20,960 nt of DNA, taken from NCBI GenBank assembly GCA_046590705.1, contig JBKJUK010000358.1, positions 1-20,960 of the forward strand, read 5' to 3'. Position 1 is the first letter of the stretch. Every line of letters starts with the position of its first letter. Shown in pieces: positions 1-5,493 of this stretch. The position numbers and the translations under genes are program-made. The notes under the pieces were generated by a model. The model saw only the letters and a program-made list of their open reading frames with translations, was not told where the DNA came from and made no database searches. This DNA comes from JBKJUK01 sp046590705 (GTDB lineage: Bacteria; Acidobacteriota; Thermoanaerobaculia; Gp7-AA8).

Positions 1-659
1 ATGACCTTGCTGTCGCCCGCCAGTTCACGGATTTCAGCTACCTTGCGACGCCTGAAGTCGCCCAGATCCCATGACGGAGAACAGCCGGCAATCCGGAAGA
101 TGAAGTTGTGGAGGATCTCTCTGCCGTGGTCTGTGTGTGTCACTTCGGGATGGAACTGGATACCAAAAATTTTTCTGTCGGTATGCTGGAATGCGGCGAT
201 GGCGCAGCTGGAGGAAGATGCGGTTTCGACGAAGCCCGTAGGGGAGCGGAGAATCTTGTCTCCGTGACTCATCCAGACGGTTTGCTCGCTGGCGAGTCCG
301 GCGAAGAGTTCGCTCTCCATGGTGTGAATGCTGGCGCGTCCGTACTCTCTGGCGTTTGCCGGTTCGACGTTTCCGTCGAGGTAGAGTGCAGTGAGCTGCA
401 TTCCGTAACAGATCCCGAGGATCGGAACGCCGAGTTCGAAGATTTCGCGGGAGCACTGCGGGGCCTGTTCGCTGTAGACCGATTGCGGTCCGCCGGAAAG
501 AATGATTGCGGCGGGGGCAAGCTCACGAATTTTCGCGATGGAGAAATCGAAGGGATGGATCTCGGAGTAAACGTTCTGCTCACGAATGCGCCTCGCGATC
601 AGCTGCGTGTACTGCGAGCCAAAATCGAGGACCAGGATTGTCTGCTGTAACGATGTCAT
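1..659 (-). CDS. guaA: GMP synthase (glutamine-hydrolysing), N-terminal part, truncated by window edge
   Basis: GMP synthase amidates XMP to GMP in the cytoplasm, the last step of guanine nucleotide synthesis; its N-terminal class I glutamine amidotransferase domain releases ammonia from glutamine. Read on the minus strand from the ATG at 659, the frame stays open for 219 codons to the window edge. It opens with TILVLDFGSQYTQLIARR, has the nucleophile elbow GICYGMQ with Cys84, and the catalytic His170 and Glu172 in FGIQFHPEV. The visible part ends at AGDSKV, just before the point where the ATP-pyrophosphatase P-loop (SGGVDS) is expected, so only the glutaminase domain and linker are here. No strong Shine-Dalgarno is seen before 659. 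The gene is divergent from the tRNA-Val genes. A stand-alone glutaminase (GuaA1, as in archaea) cannot be formally excluded, but the sequence continues past the domain as in full-length bacterial GuaA. Confidence 0.95.
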   Translation of the reverse strand, partial: MTSLQQTILVLDFGSQYTQLIARRIREQNVYSEIHPFDFSIAKIRELAPAAIILSGGPQSVYSEQAPQCSREIFELGVPILGICYGMQLTALYLDGNVEPANAREYGRASIHTMESELFAGLASEQTVWMSHGDKILRSPTGFVETASSSSCAIAAFQHTDRKIFGIQFHPEVTHTDHGREILHNFIFRIAGCSPSWDLGDFRRRKVAEIRELAGDSKV

Positions 660-712
660 GCGAAAACCATAGAGGTTACTTGCCTGCACTGGCAAGAAGT
701 AAGTGAGGAACA

Positions 713-746
713 CATCCATCCATCCATCCATCCATCCATCCATCCA
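713..746. repeat. (ATCC)8 tetranucleotide microsatellite
   Basis: Eight perfect tandem ATCC units occupy 714-745, with one flanking base of the pattern on each side. The tract lies about 55 bp upstream of the guaA start on the minus strand, in its probable leader or promoter region. Tracts of this kind change length by slipped-strand mispairing. Whether this one affects guaA expression is not visible. Confidence 0.9.
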
Positions 747-1023
747 GCCGGGCTACGGGCAATCTCTCCTGGCTCCTGGCTCGTTGACGTGTATCACCCC
801 ATCGTGCCCAACCCACCTGACGTAATGCTCCCGATCAATGGACGCTGCATGCAAAAGAGGAGATGGAGCGAGTCAACGCGGTGCGGCGTTTTGAACGCGG
901 TCAGTCCGTAGGAGGTATCTGTTCATCTGAGCACTTGACCCTCCTGCGCAGCATCAGTAGAGATGCAGTACATGCCAAGTGCGAGGGTCGGCCCTCGCGC
1001 ACGTCGAGTACCGGCCTACTACT

Positions 1024-1273
1024 GAGCCCCAGCGGGGCGACATCGCTTTAGCCCAGGCCGTCAGGCCTGGGTTCAGGTTCACCGATCCTCTCTCGAGCCC
1101 CGGCGGGGCGGCATCGCGACGTTGCCCATTGTTTACGCGACGACGCGCAGAGCGCCATCCGTCCGCCGCACACGAGAAACCTCGATGCCGCCCCGCTGGG
1201 GCTCAAAGACATGTCAAGGTGTTTTCGTCCCAGGCCTCCCGGCCTGGGCTACACAATACCGGGCCTCCGGCCC
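1024..1273. repeat. Composite cluster of GC-rich intergenic palindromes
   Basis: Three copies of a 21-bp unit, GAGCCCC(A/G)GCGGGGC followed by G(A/G)CATC, lie at 1024-1044, 1095-1115 and, inverted, 1184-1204. Two copies of a second unit, AGCCCAGGCC with its complement around a 4-bp centre, lie at 1050-1071 and, inverted, 1229-1250. A third short palindrome (GGGCC TCC GGCCC) is at 1261-1273. The order A-B-A facing A'-B' gives the block partial mirror symmetry, so it could fold as one large structure. Such GC palindromes are typical of REP-like intergenic repeats. No transposase gene is nearby. Confidence 0.8.
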
Positions 1274-1445
1274 TGTAAGGCGGGCGAGAACCTTGACAGG
1301 TCGTCGATTCAGATCGCGACGCCTGCACGTAGAGTCATCAATCGCAGAGCCATCGCGTCGTTAAGACGGGATTCCCCTCTGCTACTCTTCAACATCACTC
1401 CTCTGTGCTCGATGTGGTGATACGTGAGATCTACTGGCCCACTCA

Positions 1446-1480
1446 CTACTGGCTACTCGCTACTGTTTACTAACTCCTGC
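1446..1480. repeat. Degenerate 7-bp tandem array (CTACTGG type)
   Basis: Five consecutive 7-bp units start with CTACTGG and CTACTCG and decay toward CTCCTGC. A sixth unit sits slightly out of register at 1431-1437. The same heptamer type, as AGTAACC/AGTAGCC on one arm and CTACTGG on the other, forms the arms of the repeat at 18061-18405. The array ends just before the tRNA promoter. Confidence 0.7.
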
Positions 1481-1483
1481 ACC

Positions 1484-1512
1484 TTGACCTTCCCCGACCG
1501 CTCAACTATTCT
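1484..1512 (+). promoter_or_regulatory. Probable sigma-70-type promoter of the tRNA-Val pair
   Basis: A -35 box TTGACC (1484-1489), a 17-bp spacer and a -10 box TATTCT (1507-1512) place a start near 1519, about 50 bp before the first tRNA. The match and spacing are close to the housekeeping consensus. It may also feed thrS by read-through of the terminator at 1747-1773, since no separate thrS promoter was found. Confidence 0.65.
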
Positions 1513-1569
1513 TCCGCCTCTGAAACAGCGGGTGCGCGCCTCCGGGCTCGTCCTGCCTGGCGACAGAAC

Positions 1570-1645
1570 AGGCGCTTAGCTCAGTTGGTAGAGCATCACC
1601 TTCACACGGTGGGGGTCAACGGTTCGAGTCCGTTAGCGCCTACCA
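1570..1645 (+). tRNA. tRNA-Val (anticodon CAC)
   Basis: A complete 76-nt cloverleaf can be drawn by hand. The acceptor stem AGGCGCT (1570-1576) pairs with AGCGCCT (1635-1641), the D stem is GCTC/GAGC, and the anticodon stem is TCACC/GGTGG. The loop TTCACAC puts anticodon CAC at 1603-1605. The T arm has the standard TTCGAGT loop. The discriminator A (1642) is followed by an encoded CCA (1643-1645). It reads GTG valine codons. Confidence 0.96.
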
Positions 1646-1660
1646 TTCTTTCGCACTCAC

Positions 1661-1737
1661 AGGCCCTTAGCTCAGCTGGTTAGAGCGCCACCTTGACACG
1701 GTGGAGGTCAGCGGTTCGAGTCCGCTAGGGCCTACCA
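1661..1737 (+). tRNA. tRNA-Val (anticodon GAC)
   Basis: This second cloverleaf starts 15 nt after the first. The acceptor stem AGGCCCT (1661-1667) pairs with AGGGCCT (1727-1733), and the D stem is GCTC/GAGC. The anticodon stem CCACC/GGTGG encloses the loop TTGACAC, with anticodon GAC at 1695-1697. The T arm is AGCGG/CCGCT around TTCGAGT. Discriminator A (1734) and encoded CCA (1735-1737) complete it. It reads GTC and GTT valine codons. The close spacing and shared terminator indicate one transcript with the CAC isoacceptor. Confidence 0.96.
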
Positions 1738-1746
1738 TGATTTCTA

Positions 1747-1773
1747 CGCCGCTTCGGGCGGCGTTTTTGTTTT
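1747..1773 (+). terminator. Rho-independent terminator of the tRNA-Val operon
   Basis: A 6-bp GC stem CGCCGC/GCGGCG with a 5-nt loop (1747-1763) is followed directly by a T-rich run (five T, G, four T, 1764-1773). It starts 9 nt after the CCA end of the second tRNA. Confidence 0.88.
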
Positions 1774-1789
1774 CTGATGAACGCGGAAA

Positions 1790-1868
1790 GAGAATGGAGA
1801 ATGTCGAATGCAGAATGGAGAATGTGGGCCCGACATTCTCCATTCTCCATTCAACATTCTCCATTCTC
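1790..1868. repeat. Heptamer inverted repeat in the thrS leader
   Basis: Two 36-nt arms (1790-1825 and 1833-1868) are inverted copies with 34 of 36 positions matching, around a 7-nt centre GGGCCCG. Each arm is built of five tandem 7-bp units of the type GAATGGA/GAATGTC on the left and CATTCTC on the right. The hairpin ends 9 nt before the thrS ribosome-binding site, so if transcribed it is part of the thrS mRNA leader. Confidence 0.9.
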
Positions 1869-1886
1869 TTCAAGCCGAGGTGACAC

Positions 1887-3806
1887 GTGCAGATCTACCT
1901 TCCTGATGGTTCGACCCGCGAGGTGAGTGAGTCGGCGACGGTTGCCGACGTCGCTGCGGCCATCGGTCCTCGTCTGGCGAAAGATGCAGTCGTAGGGAAA
2001 ATCGATGGAAAGGTCGTCGATCTCTACGCACCCGTCTCCGCGAATGCGAAGATCGAGATCGTCACTCCCAAAACCGACGACGGCAGGTATGTGATTCGAC
2101 ACTCGACGGCCCATCTCATGGCGCAGGCCGTCCAGGAACTGTTTCCGGGCACCCAGGTCACCATCGGGCCGGTGATCGAGAACGGTTTCTATTACGACTT
2201 CGCGGCGGCCGCGCCGTTCAGCGACGACGATCTACGGCGGATTGAAGTACGGATGAGAGAGATCGTACAGACCAACACGCCGATTCAGCGTGAGGTCTGG
2301 AATCGCGACGAAGCCGCGGTGCATTTCGAAAGCATCGGCGAGAAGTTCAAGGCTGAAATCATCCGCGACATCCCGGGCGCGGAAACAATTACCGTCTACC
2401 GTCAGGGCGAGTGGAAAGATCTCTGTCGCGGGCCTCACGTTCCTTCCACTGGCAGGCTCGGCGCGTTCAAGCTGCTTTCCGTGGCAGGCGCTTACTGGCG
2501 CGGTGACGAGCGTAATCAGATGCTCCAGCGGATCTACGGAACCGCCTGGGCCGATCAGAAAGAACTCGATCAGCACCTCGAGCAACTCGAGCAGGCCAGA
2601 GCGCGCGATCATCGCAAGCTGAGTAAAGAGCTCGGACTGGTGATGTTCTCCCAGTTCGCTCCAGCCATGCCGATCTTTCTGCCGAAGGGCGCGGTGATCT
2701 ACAACGGACTGATCGATTTCGTTCGCGAATTCTACCGTCGCGACGGCTACAGCGAAGTGATCACACCCCTCATCTGGGACGCGGAACTCTTCAAGACCTC
2801 GGGGCACTACGACAACTTCAAGGAGTCGATGTTCTTCTCCGAGGTGGACGAGCGCGAGTACGGCGTGAAGCCGATGAACTGTCCGGGGCATACGCAGATC
2901 TTTGCGGCGGAGCGGCACTCCTATCGAGATCTTCCGATCCGTCTTGCAGATTTTGCGCGGTTGCACCGTTATGAACGATCTGGTGTCACGCATGGGCTGA
3001 CACGCGTCAGGTCGTTTGCGCAGGACGACGCTCATCTCTTCGTGATGCCGGAGCAGATCGAGGCAGAGATCGAGCGGGAGATTGTCCTGCTCGAAGAGAT
3101 GTACGCGGTGTTCGGTTTCACCGACGTGAAGATCGCTCTCTCTACGCGGCCAGCCAAATCGCTGGGCACGGACGAGATGTGGAAGAACGCCGAGACGGCG
3201 CTCGAGAACGCGTTGATCCGTCGCAAGCTCAACTACCACGTGAATCCTGGAGAGGGCGCTTTCTACGGTCCGAAGCTGGAGTTCCAGGTGACCGACGCCA
3301 TCGGCCGGCCCTGGCAGCTTGGAACGATTCAGGTTGATTACGCGCTCCCGGAGCGCTTCGACCTCACCTACATCGGAGCCGACAACAGCGAGCATCGTCC
3401 AGTCATGATCCATCGCGCGATCCTCGGATCGATCGAGCGTTTCTTCGGAATCATCGTCGAGCACTTCGGCGGCGCATTCCCGGTCTGGCTGGCTCCGGTG
3501 CAGGCGGTGGTGCTTCCTCTTTCGGAGAAGTTTCTGGAGTACGGACACGAGGTGGAGAAACGTCTGCGGGCCGAGGGGATCAGAGTCACGGTGGACGCAA
3601 GCAACGAGAAGCTGGGAGCGAAGGTTCGTCACGCGCAGTTGCAGAAGATTCCCTACATGCTGGTGGTGGGAGAAAAGGAAGCTTCGAGTGGCACGGTGAG
3701 CCTGCGCAAACGGACTGGCGGGGATCAGGGAAGCGTCTCAGTGGACGAACTGCTCTCGATGGTGAGGCAGCAGGTGAGCCTCCGTTCCTTGACTTTGGAT
3801 CAGTAA
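1887..3806 (+). CDS. thrS: Threonine--tRNA ligase
   Basis: Threonyl-tRNA synthetase charges tRNA-Thr and edits misactivated serine in the cytoplasm. The 639-aa length is normal for the bacterial full-length form. Domains in order: TGS domain (about 1-62); editing domain with the zinc-type motif HSTAH (His72, His76) and Cys180/His184 in DLCRGPH; class II catalytic core with MNCPGH (Cys332), motif 2 around RYERSGVTHGLTRVR, QDDAHLF (His383) and motif 3 near His509-Arg510; and the anticodon-binding domain (about 530-639). The start is GTG at 1887, chosen because GAGGTGA (1877-1883) lies just upstream and the TGS domain begins at once. It heads the translation cluster thrS-infC-rpmI-rplT-pheS. A 79-nt hairpin lies in its leader. 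I saw no T-box or operator resembling the thrS anticodon arm mimic. Confidence 0.98.
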   Translation: MQIYLPDGSTREVSESATVADVAAAIGPRLAKDAVVGKIDGKVVDLYAPVSANAKIEIVTPKTDDGRYVIRHSTAHLMAQAVQELFPGTQVTIGPVIENGFYYDFAAAAPFSDDDLRRIEVRMREIVQTNTPIQREVWNRDEAAVHFESIGEKFKAEIIRDIPGAETITVYRQGEWKDLCRGPHVPSTGRLGAFKLLSVAGAYWRGDERNQMLQRIYGTAWADQKELDQHLEQLEQARARDHRKLSKELGLVMFSQFAPAMPIFLPKGAVIYNGLIDFVREFYRRDGYSEVITPLIWDAELFKTSGHYDNFKESMFFSEVDEREYGVKPMNCPGHTQIFAAERHSYRDLPIRLADFARLHRYERSGVTHGLTRVRSFAQDDAHLFVMPEQIEAEIEREIVLLEEMYAVFGFTDVKIALSTRPAKSLGTDEMWKNAETALENALIRRKLNYHVNPGEGAFYGPKLEFQVTDAIGRPWQLGTIQVDYALPERFDLTYIGADNSEHRPVMIHRAILGSIERFFGIIVEHFGGAFPVWLAPVQAVVLPLSEKFLEYGHEVEKRLRAEGIRVTVDASNEKLGAKVRHAQLQKIPYMLVVGEKEASSGTVSLRKRTGGDQGSVSVDELLSMVRQQVSLRSLTLDQ

Positions 3807-3821
3807 AACCTTAGATTTGCC

Positions 3822-3840
3822 GCGCGATTTTCTGTCGCGC
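3822..3840 (+). terminator. Weak hairpin between thrS and infC, possible attenuator
   Basis: The stem GCGCGA/TCGCGC with a 7-nt loop begins 16 nt after the thrS stop codon and is followed by TTGTTAT, a poor U tract. It could be a weak terminator, an RNA processing site or an mRNA-stabilising stem between thrS and infC. Confidence 0.4.
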
Positions 3841-3902
3841 TTGTTATCGCTGTATTCAGCAGCGGCCCGCCTTTCGCAGATGGGCTGAGTTGCGTAGTTT
3901 TC

Positions 3903-3919
3903 AGGAGGAAGTTCTCATT
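3903..3919 (+). promoter_or_regulatory. infC ribosome-binding site and ATT start codon
   Basis: A perfect AGGAGG (3903-3908) is followed, after 8 nt, by ATT at 3917-3919 in the infC frame. No ATG, GTG or TTG lies at a usable distance downstream, and the in-frame TTG at 3890 lies before the Shine-Dalgarno. E. coli infC is known to start at AUU, which lets IF3 repress its own translation by rejecting non-canonical start codons. The arrangement here suggests the same control. Confidence 0.85.
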
Positions 3920-4474
3920 TACCCGCCACGTCGTTTTGGTCGTTTCGACCGGAAGCCCATTGAAGCAGAGAATCGGATCAACGAACTCATCAGAGCAACC
4001 GAGATCCGGCTGATCGATGAAGAAGGTAATCAGGCGGGAATCGTCGCGACGGCAACGGCGCTGGCGATGGCCAAGGAAAAGGATCTCGATCTCGTAGAGA
4101 TCGCGCCGACGGCGACGCCGCCCGTCTGCAAGATCATGAACTACGGCAAGTTCCTCTTTCAGAAGAAGAAGAAAGAGGGCGAAGCCAAGAAGAAGCAGAA
4201 GGTCATTCTCGTCAAAGAGGTGCAGTTCCGCCCTCGCATCGACGAGCTCGACTTCGAGTTTAAGAAAAATCTCGTTCTCCGCTTTCTGGAGGATGGAGCA
4301 AAGGTGAAAGCGATCGTCCGTTTCCGCGGTCGCGAAATGGCGCACCAGGAGCTTGGTCGAGCTGTCATCGATCGCCTGCTCGTCGAGATCAAGGAAGTCG
4401 GAGCATCGGAAGGCCACCCTGAGACCCAGGGCAACCGAATGATCGTCATCATCGGGCCTACCGCCAACAAGTAA
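3917..4474 (+). CDS. infC: Translation initiation factor IF-3
   Basis: IF3 binds the 30S subunit, prevents 50S joining and checks start-codon and initiator-tRNA pairing. With the ATT start the protein has 185 aa, a normal length. The N-domain contains the family stretch NRINELIRATEIRLIDEEGN and LDLVEIAPTATPPVCKIMNY. A lysine-rich linker (QKKKKEGEAKKKQK) follows, then the C-domain starting KEVQFRPRIDELDFEFK and ending MIVIIGP. A longer reading from TTG 3890 adds nine unconserved residues that overlap the ribosome-binding site, so I reject it. It is followed after 55 nt by rpmI, the classical infC-rpmI-rplT order. Regulation is probably autogenous through the ATT codon. No separate promoter was recognised. 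Confidence 0.97.
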   Translation: MYPPRRFGRFDRKPIEAENRINELIRATEIRLIDEEGNQAGIVATATALAMAKEKDLDLVEIAPTATPPVCKIMNYGKFLFQKKKKEGEAKKKQKVILVKEVQFRPRIDELDFEFKKNLVLRFLEDGAKVKAIVRFRGREMAHQELGRAVIDRLLVEIKEVGASEGHPETQGNRMIVIIGPTANK

Positions 4475-4529
4475 TCTGGAATCTCTTTCATCCCCTCCGG
4501 GTTGAAGGGCAAGCTCAAAGGAACCTGTC

Positions 4530-4727
4530 ATGCCGAAGATGAAAACGCACCGCGGCGCTGCCAAGCGCTTCAAGAAGACCGGAACCGGGAAACTCACCCG
4601 CGGAATGGCTTTCCATTCACACATCCTCACCAAGAAGTCCGCAGGCCGTAAGCGGAAGTTGGCGGGTGGAGCTGATGTCTCGAAGTCGAACACCTACACA
4701 GTTGGCCGTATGCTGGCTGTTCTGTAA
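4530..4727 (+). CDS. rpmI: Large ribosomal subunit protein L35 (bL35)
   Basis: This 65-aa, strongly basic protein has the full family pattern: MPKMKTHRGAAKRFKKTGTG at the start, then RGMAFHSHILTKKSAGRKRKL, ending in a short YTVGRMLAVL tail. Length and start are canonical, and AAAGGAA lies 6-7 nt before the ATG. It is a structural protein of the 50S subunit. It sits between infC and rplT as in most bacteria. A terminator-like hairpin 58 nt after its stop may adjust the ratio of L35 to L20. Confidence 0.98.
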   Translation: MPKMKTHRGAAKRFKKTGTGKLTRGMAFHSHILTKKSAGRKRKLAGGADVSKSNTYTVGRMLAVL

Positions 4728-4785
4728 GAGATTCCGCGTTTCGGCTCGAAAAGGGTCTGGAACGCTGATCCATCTGTAGTTCTCT

Positions 4786-4814
4786 GGACGAGTGCTAACT
4801 CGTCCTTTTTCTTC
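4786..4814 (+). terminator. Intrinsic terminator/attenuator between rpmI and rplT
   Basis: A 7-bp stem GGACGAG (4786-4792) and CTCGTCC (4799-4805) with a 6-nt loop is followed directly by TTTTTCTTC. This has the form of a Rho-independent terminator although it lies inside the infC-rpmI-rplT cluster. It suggests either partial termination or regulated read-through into rplT. Confidence 0.7.
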
Positions 4815-4818
4815 ATCG

Positions 4819-4857
4819 GAGCAAGTCGGGTAAGTCACACTCCTGACCCGGCTGCTC
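4819..4857 (+). promoter_or_regulatory. Structured rplT leader, possible L20 autoregulatory stem
   Basis: Directly after the terminator-like hairpin, GAGC (4819-4822) plus AAGTCGGGT can pair with ACCCGGCT plus GCTC (up to 4857), giving a long stem with one small irregularity and a 12-13-nt loop. L20 is known to repress its own operon by binding mRNA structures that mimic its 23S rRNA site, in E. coli and in Bacillus. A role here is inference from position and structure only. Confidence 0.4.
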
Positions 4858-4896
4858 GAAATCACCGCCACCCGCGGTAAAACTGGGAGATTTACG

Positions 4897-5352
4897 ATGC
4901 CGAGAGTCAAACGAGGTACAAAACGTAAGAATCGCCGTTCCAAAATTCTCAAGCTGGCCAAGGGATATTACGGAATGAAGTCGCGCGGTCACCGCATCGC
5001 GCGCGAACAGGTTGAGCGGAGCTTGAACTTCGCGTACACCGGACGAAAAGACAAGAAGGGCGACTTCCGCAGACTCTGGATTGTCCGCATCAACGCTGCC
5101 GCCCGTATGAATGGACAGTCGTACTCCAGACTGATGTCGGGCGTGCGTTTTGCGGGCTCGCCAGTCGATCGCAAGATCCTGGCGGACATCGCTGTAAACG
5201 ACGCCGCCGGATTCGCTGCATTTGCTGAAGTCGCAAAAGGCGCATTGAGCAAGCAGCCCCCGCAGCAGCAGAAAGCTGAGCCGAAGGAACCTGTGGCGAA
5301 GAAAGTTTCGTCGAGGAAGCCCTCCGCGAGCGAGCCTTCCGCTTCACACTGA
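4897..5352 (+). CDS. rplT: Large ribosomal subunit protein L20 (bL20)
   Basis: L20 is an early 50S assembly protein that binds 23S rRNA and often represses its own operon. The first 117 residues match the whole family: a basic N-terminal arm MPRVKRGTKRKNRRSKILK, GYYGMKSRGHRIAREQVERS, the central RRLWIVRINAAAR and YSRLMSGVRFAG. The usual length is 117-120 aa. This protein has 151, with about 32 extra residues rich in Lys, Pro, Gln and Ser and no visible fold. GGGAG lies 7-8 nt before the ATG. The 169-nt leader contains a terminator-like hairpin and a second stem, unusual spacing for rpmI-rplT. A stop-proximal hairpin (5363-5389) follows. Confidence 0.98.
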   Translation: MPRVKRGTKRKNRRSKILKLAKGYYGMKSRGHRIAREQVERSLNFAYTGRKDKKGDFRRLWIVRINAAARMNGQSYSRLMSGVRFAGSPVDRKILADIAVNDAAGFAAFAEVAKGALSKQPPQQQKAEPKEPVAKKVSSRKPSASEPSASH

Positions 5353-5362
5353 ATCGAACTCC

Positions 5363-5389
5363 GTCACGCGCCCGATTGAGGCGCGTGAC
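5363..5389. repeat. Perfect hairpin just after rplT
   Basis: GTCACGCGCC (5363-5372) and GGCGCGTGAC (5380-5389) form a perfect 10-bp stem with a 7-nt loop, 10 nt after the rplT stop. It lacks a U tract, so it is probably a 3'-end stabilising or Rho-related stem rather than an intrinsic terminator. Its last base is shared with the larger inverted repeat that follows. Confidence 0.75.
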
Positions 5390-5474
5390 AAAATGCAGGG
5401 GCGCACCGTGTGCGTCCGACTCTTTCGATGATCTGACAGAGTCGGGCGCATACAGTGCGCCCCTGCTCATTTTG
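5389..5474. repeat. Long imperfect inverted repeat between rplT and pheS
   Basis: The left arm (5389-5423, starting CAAAATGCAGGGGCGCAC) is mirrored by the right arm (5438-5474, ending GTGCGCCCCTGCTCATTTTG) with a few mismatches and small bulges, around a 14-nt centre. The arms are about 35 nt. The GGGGCGCAC/GTGCGCCCC core looks like a dispersed intergenic repeat. It ends about 10 nt before the pheS ribosome-binding site, so it would form a large hairpin in the pheS leader. Confidence 0.85.
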
Positions 5475-5493
5475 ATATCCGATGGAGCCCTGC

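Larger units (their letters stand above)
660..1569. other. Repeat-rich intergenic region without genes
   Basis: This 0.9-kb gap lies between divergent guaA and the tRNA-Val genes. It holds a small hairpin at 679-696 (CTTGCC/GGCAAG), an (ATCC)8 microsatellite at 713-746, a cluster of short GC palindromes at 1024-1273, a 7-bp tandem array at about 1446-1480 and a promoter at 1484-1512. Several short open frames cross it (for example 863-1051 and 979-1278), but they run through the palindromes, resemble no protein family I know and lack convincing ribosome-binding sites. I see nothing between about 747 and 1020 that I can name. Confidence 0.7.

Noticed and set aside
108..650. 180-codon open frame on the plus strand
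   Set aside because: It is antisense to the guaA glutaminase domain, which has its Cys-His-Glu triad intact.
979..1278. Possible small genes in the tRNA-upstream gap
   Set aside because: The frames pass through the palindromic repeats, have Arg/Pro-rich composition and no ribosome-binding site or recognisable fold.
1446..1868. CRISPR-like array
   Set aside because: The repeats are contiguous 7-bp units without unique spacers, and no cas gene is present.
1738..1886. T-box or tRNA-mimic leader for thrS
   Set aside because: I saw no T-box sequence, specifier loop or anticodon-like arm; the only structure is the heptamer hairpin.
2232..3632. 466-codon open frame on the minus strand
   Set aside because: It is fully antisense to thrS, whose protein has all family motifs. 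The antisense product is rich in His, Arg and Leu with no domain, as expected from GC-rich codon shadowing.
3800..4693. 297-codon open frame on the minus strand
   Set aside because: It runs antisense across infC and into rpmI; the leucine and aspartate runs are the reverse reading of lysine and glutamate codons in the IF3 linker.
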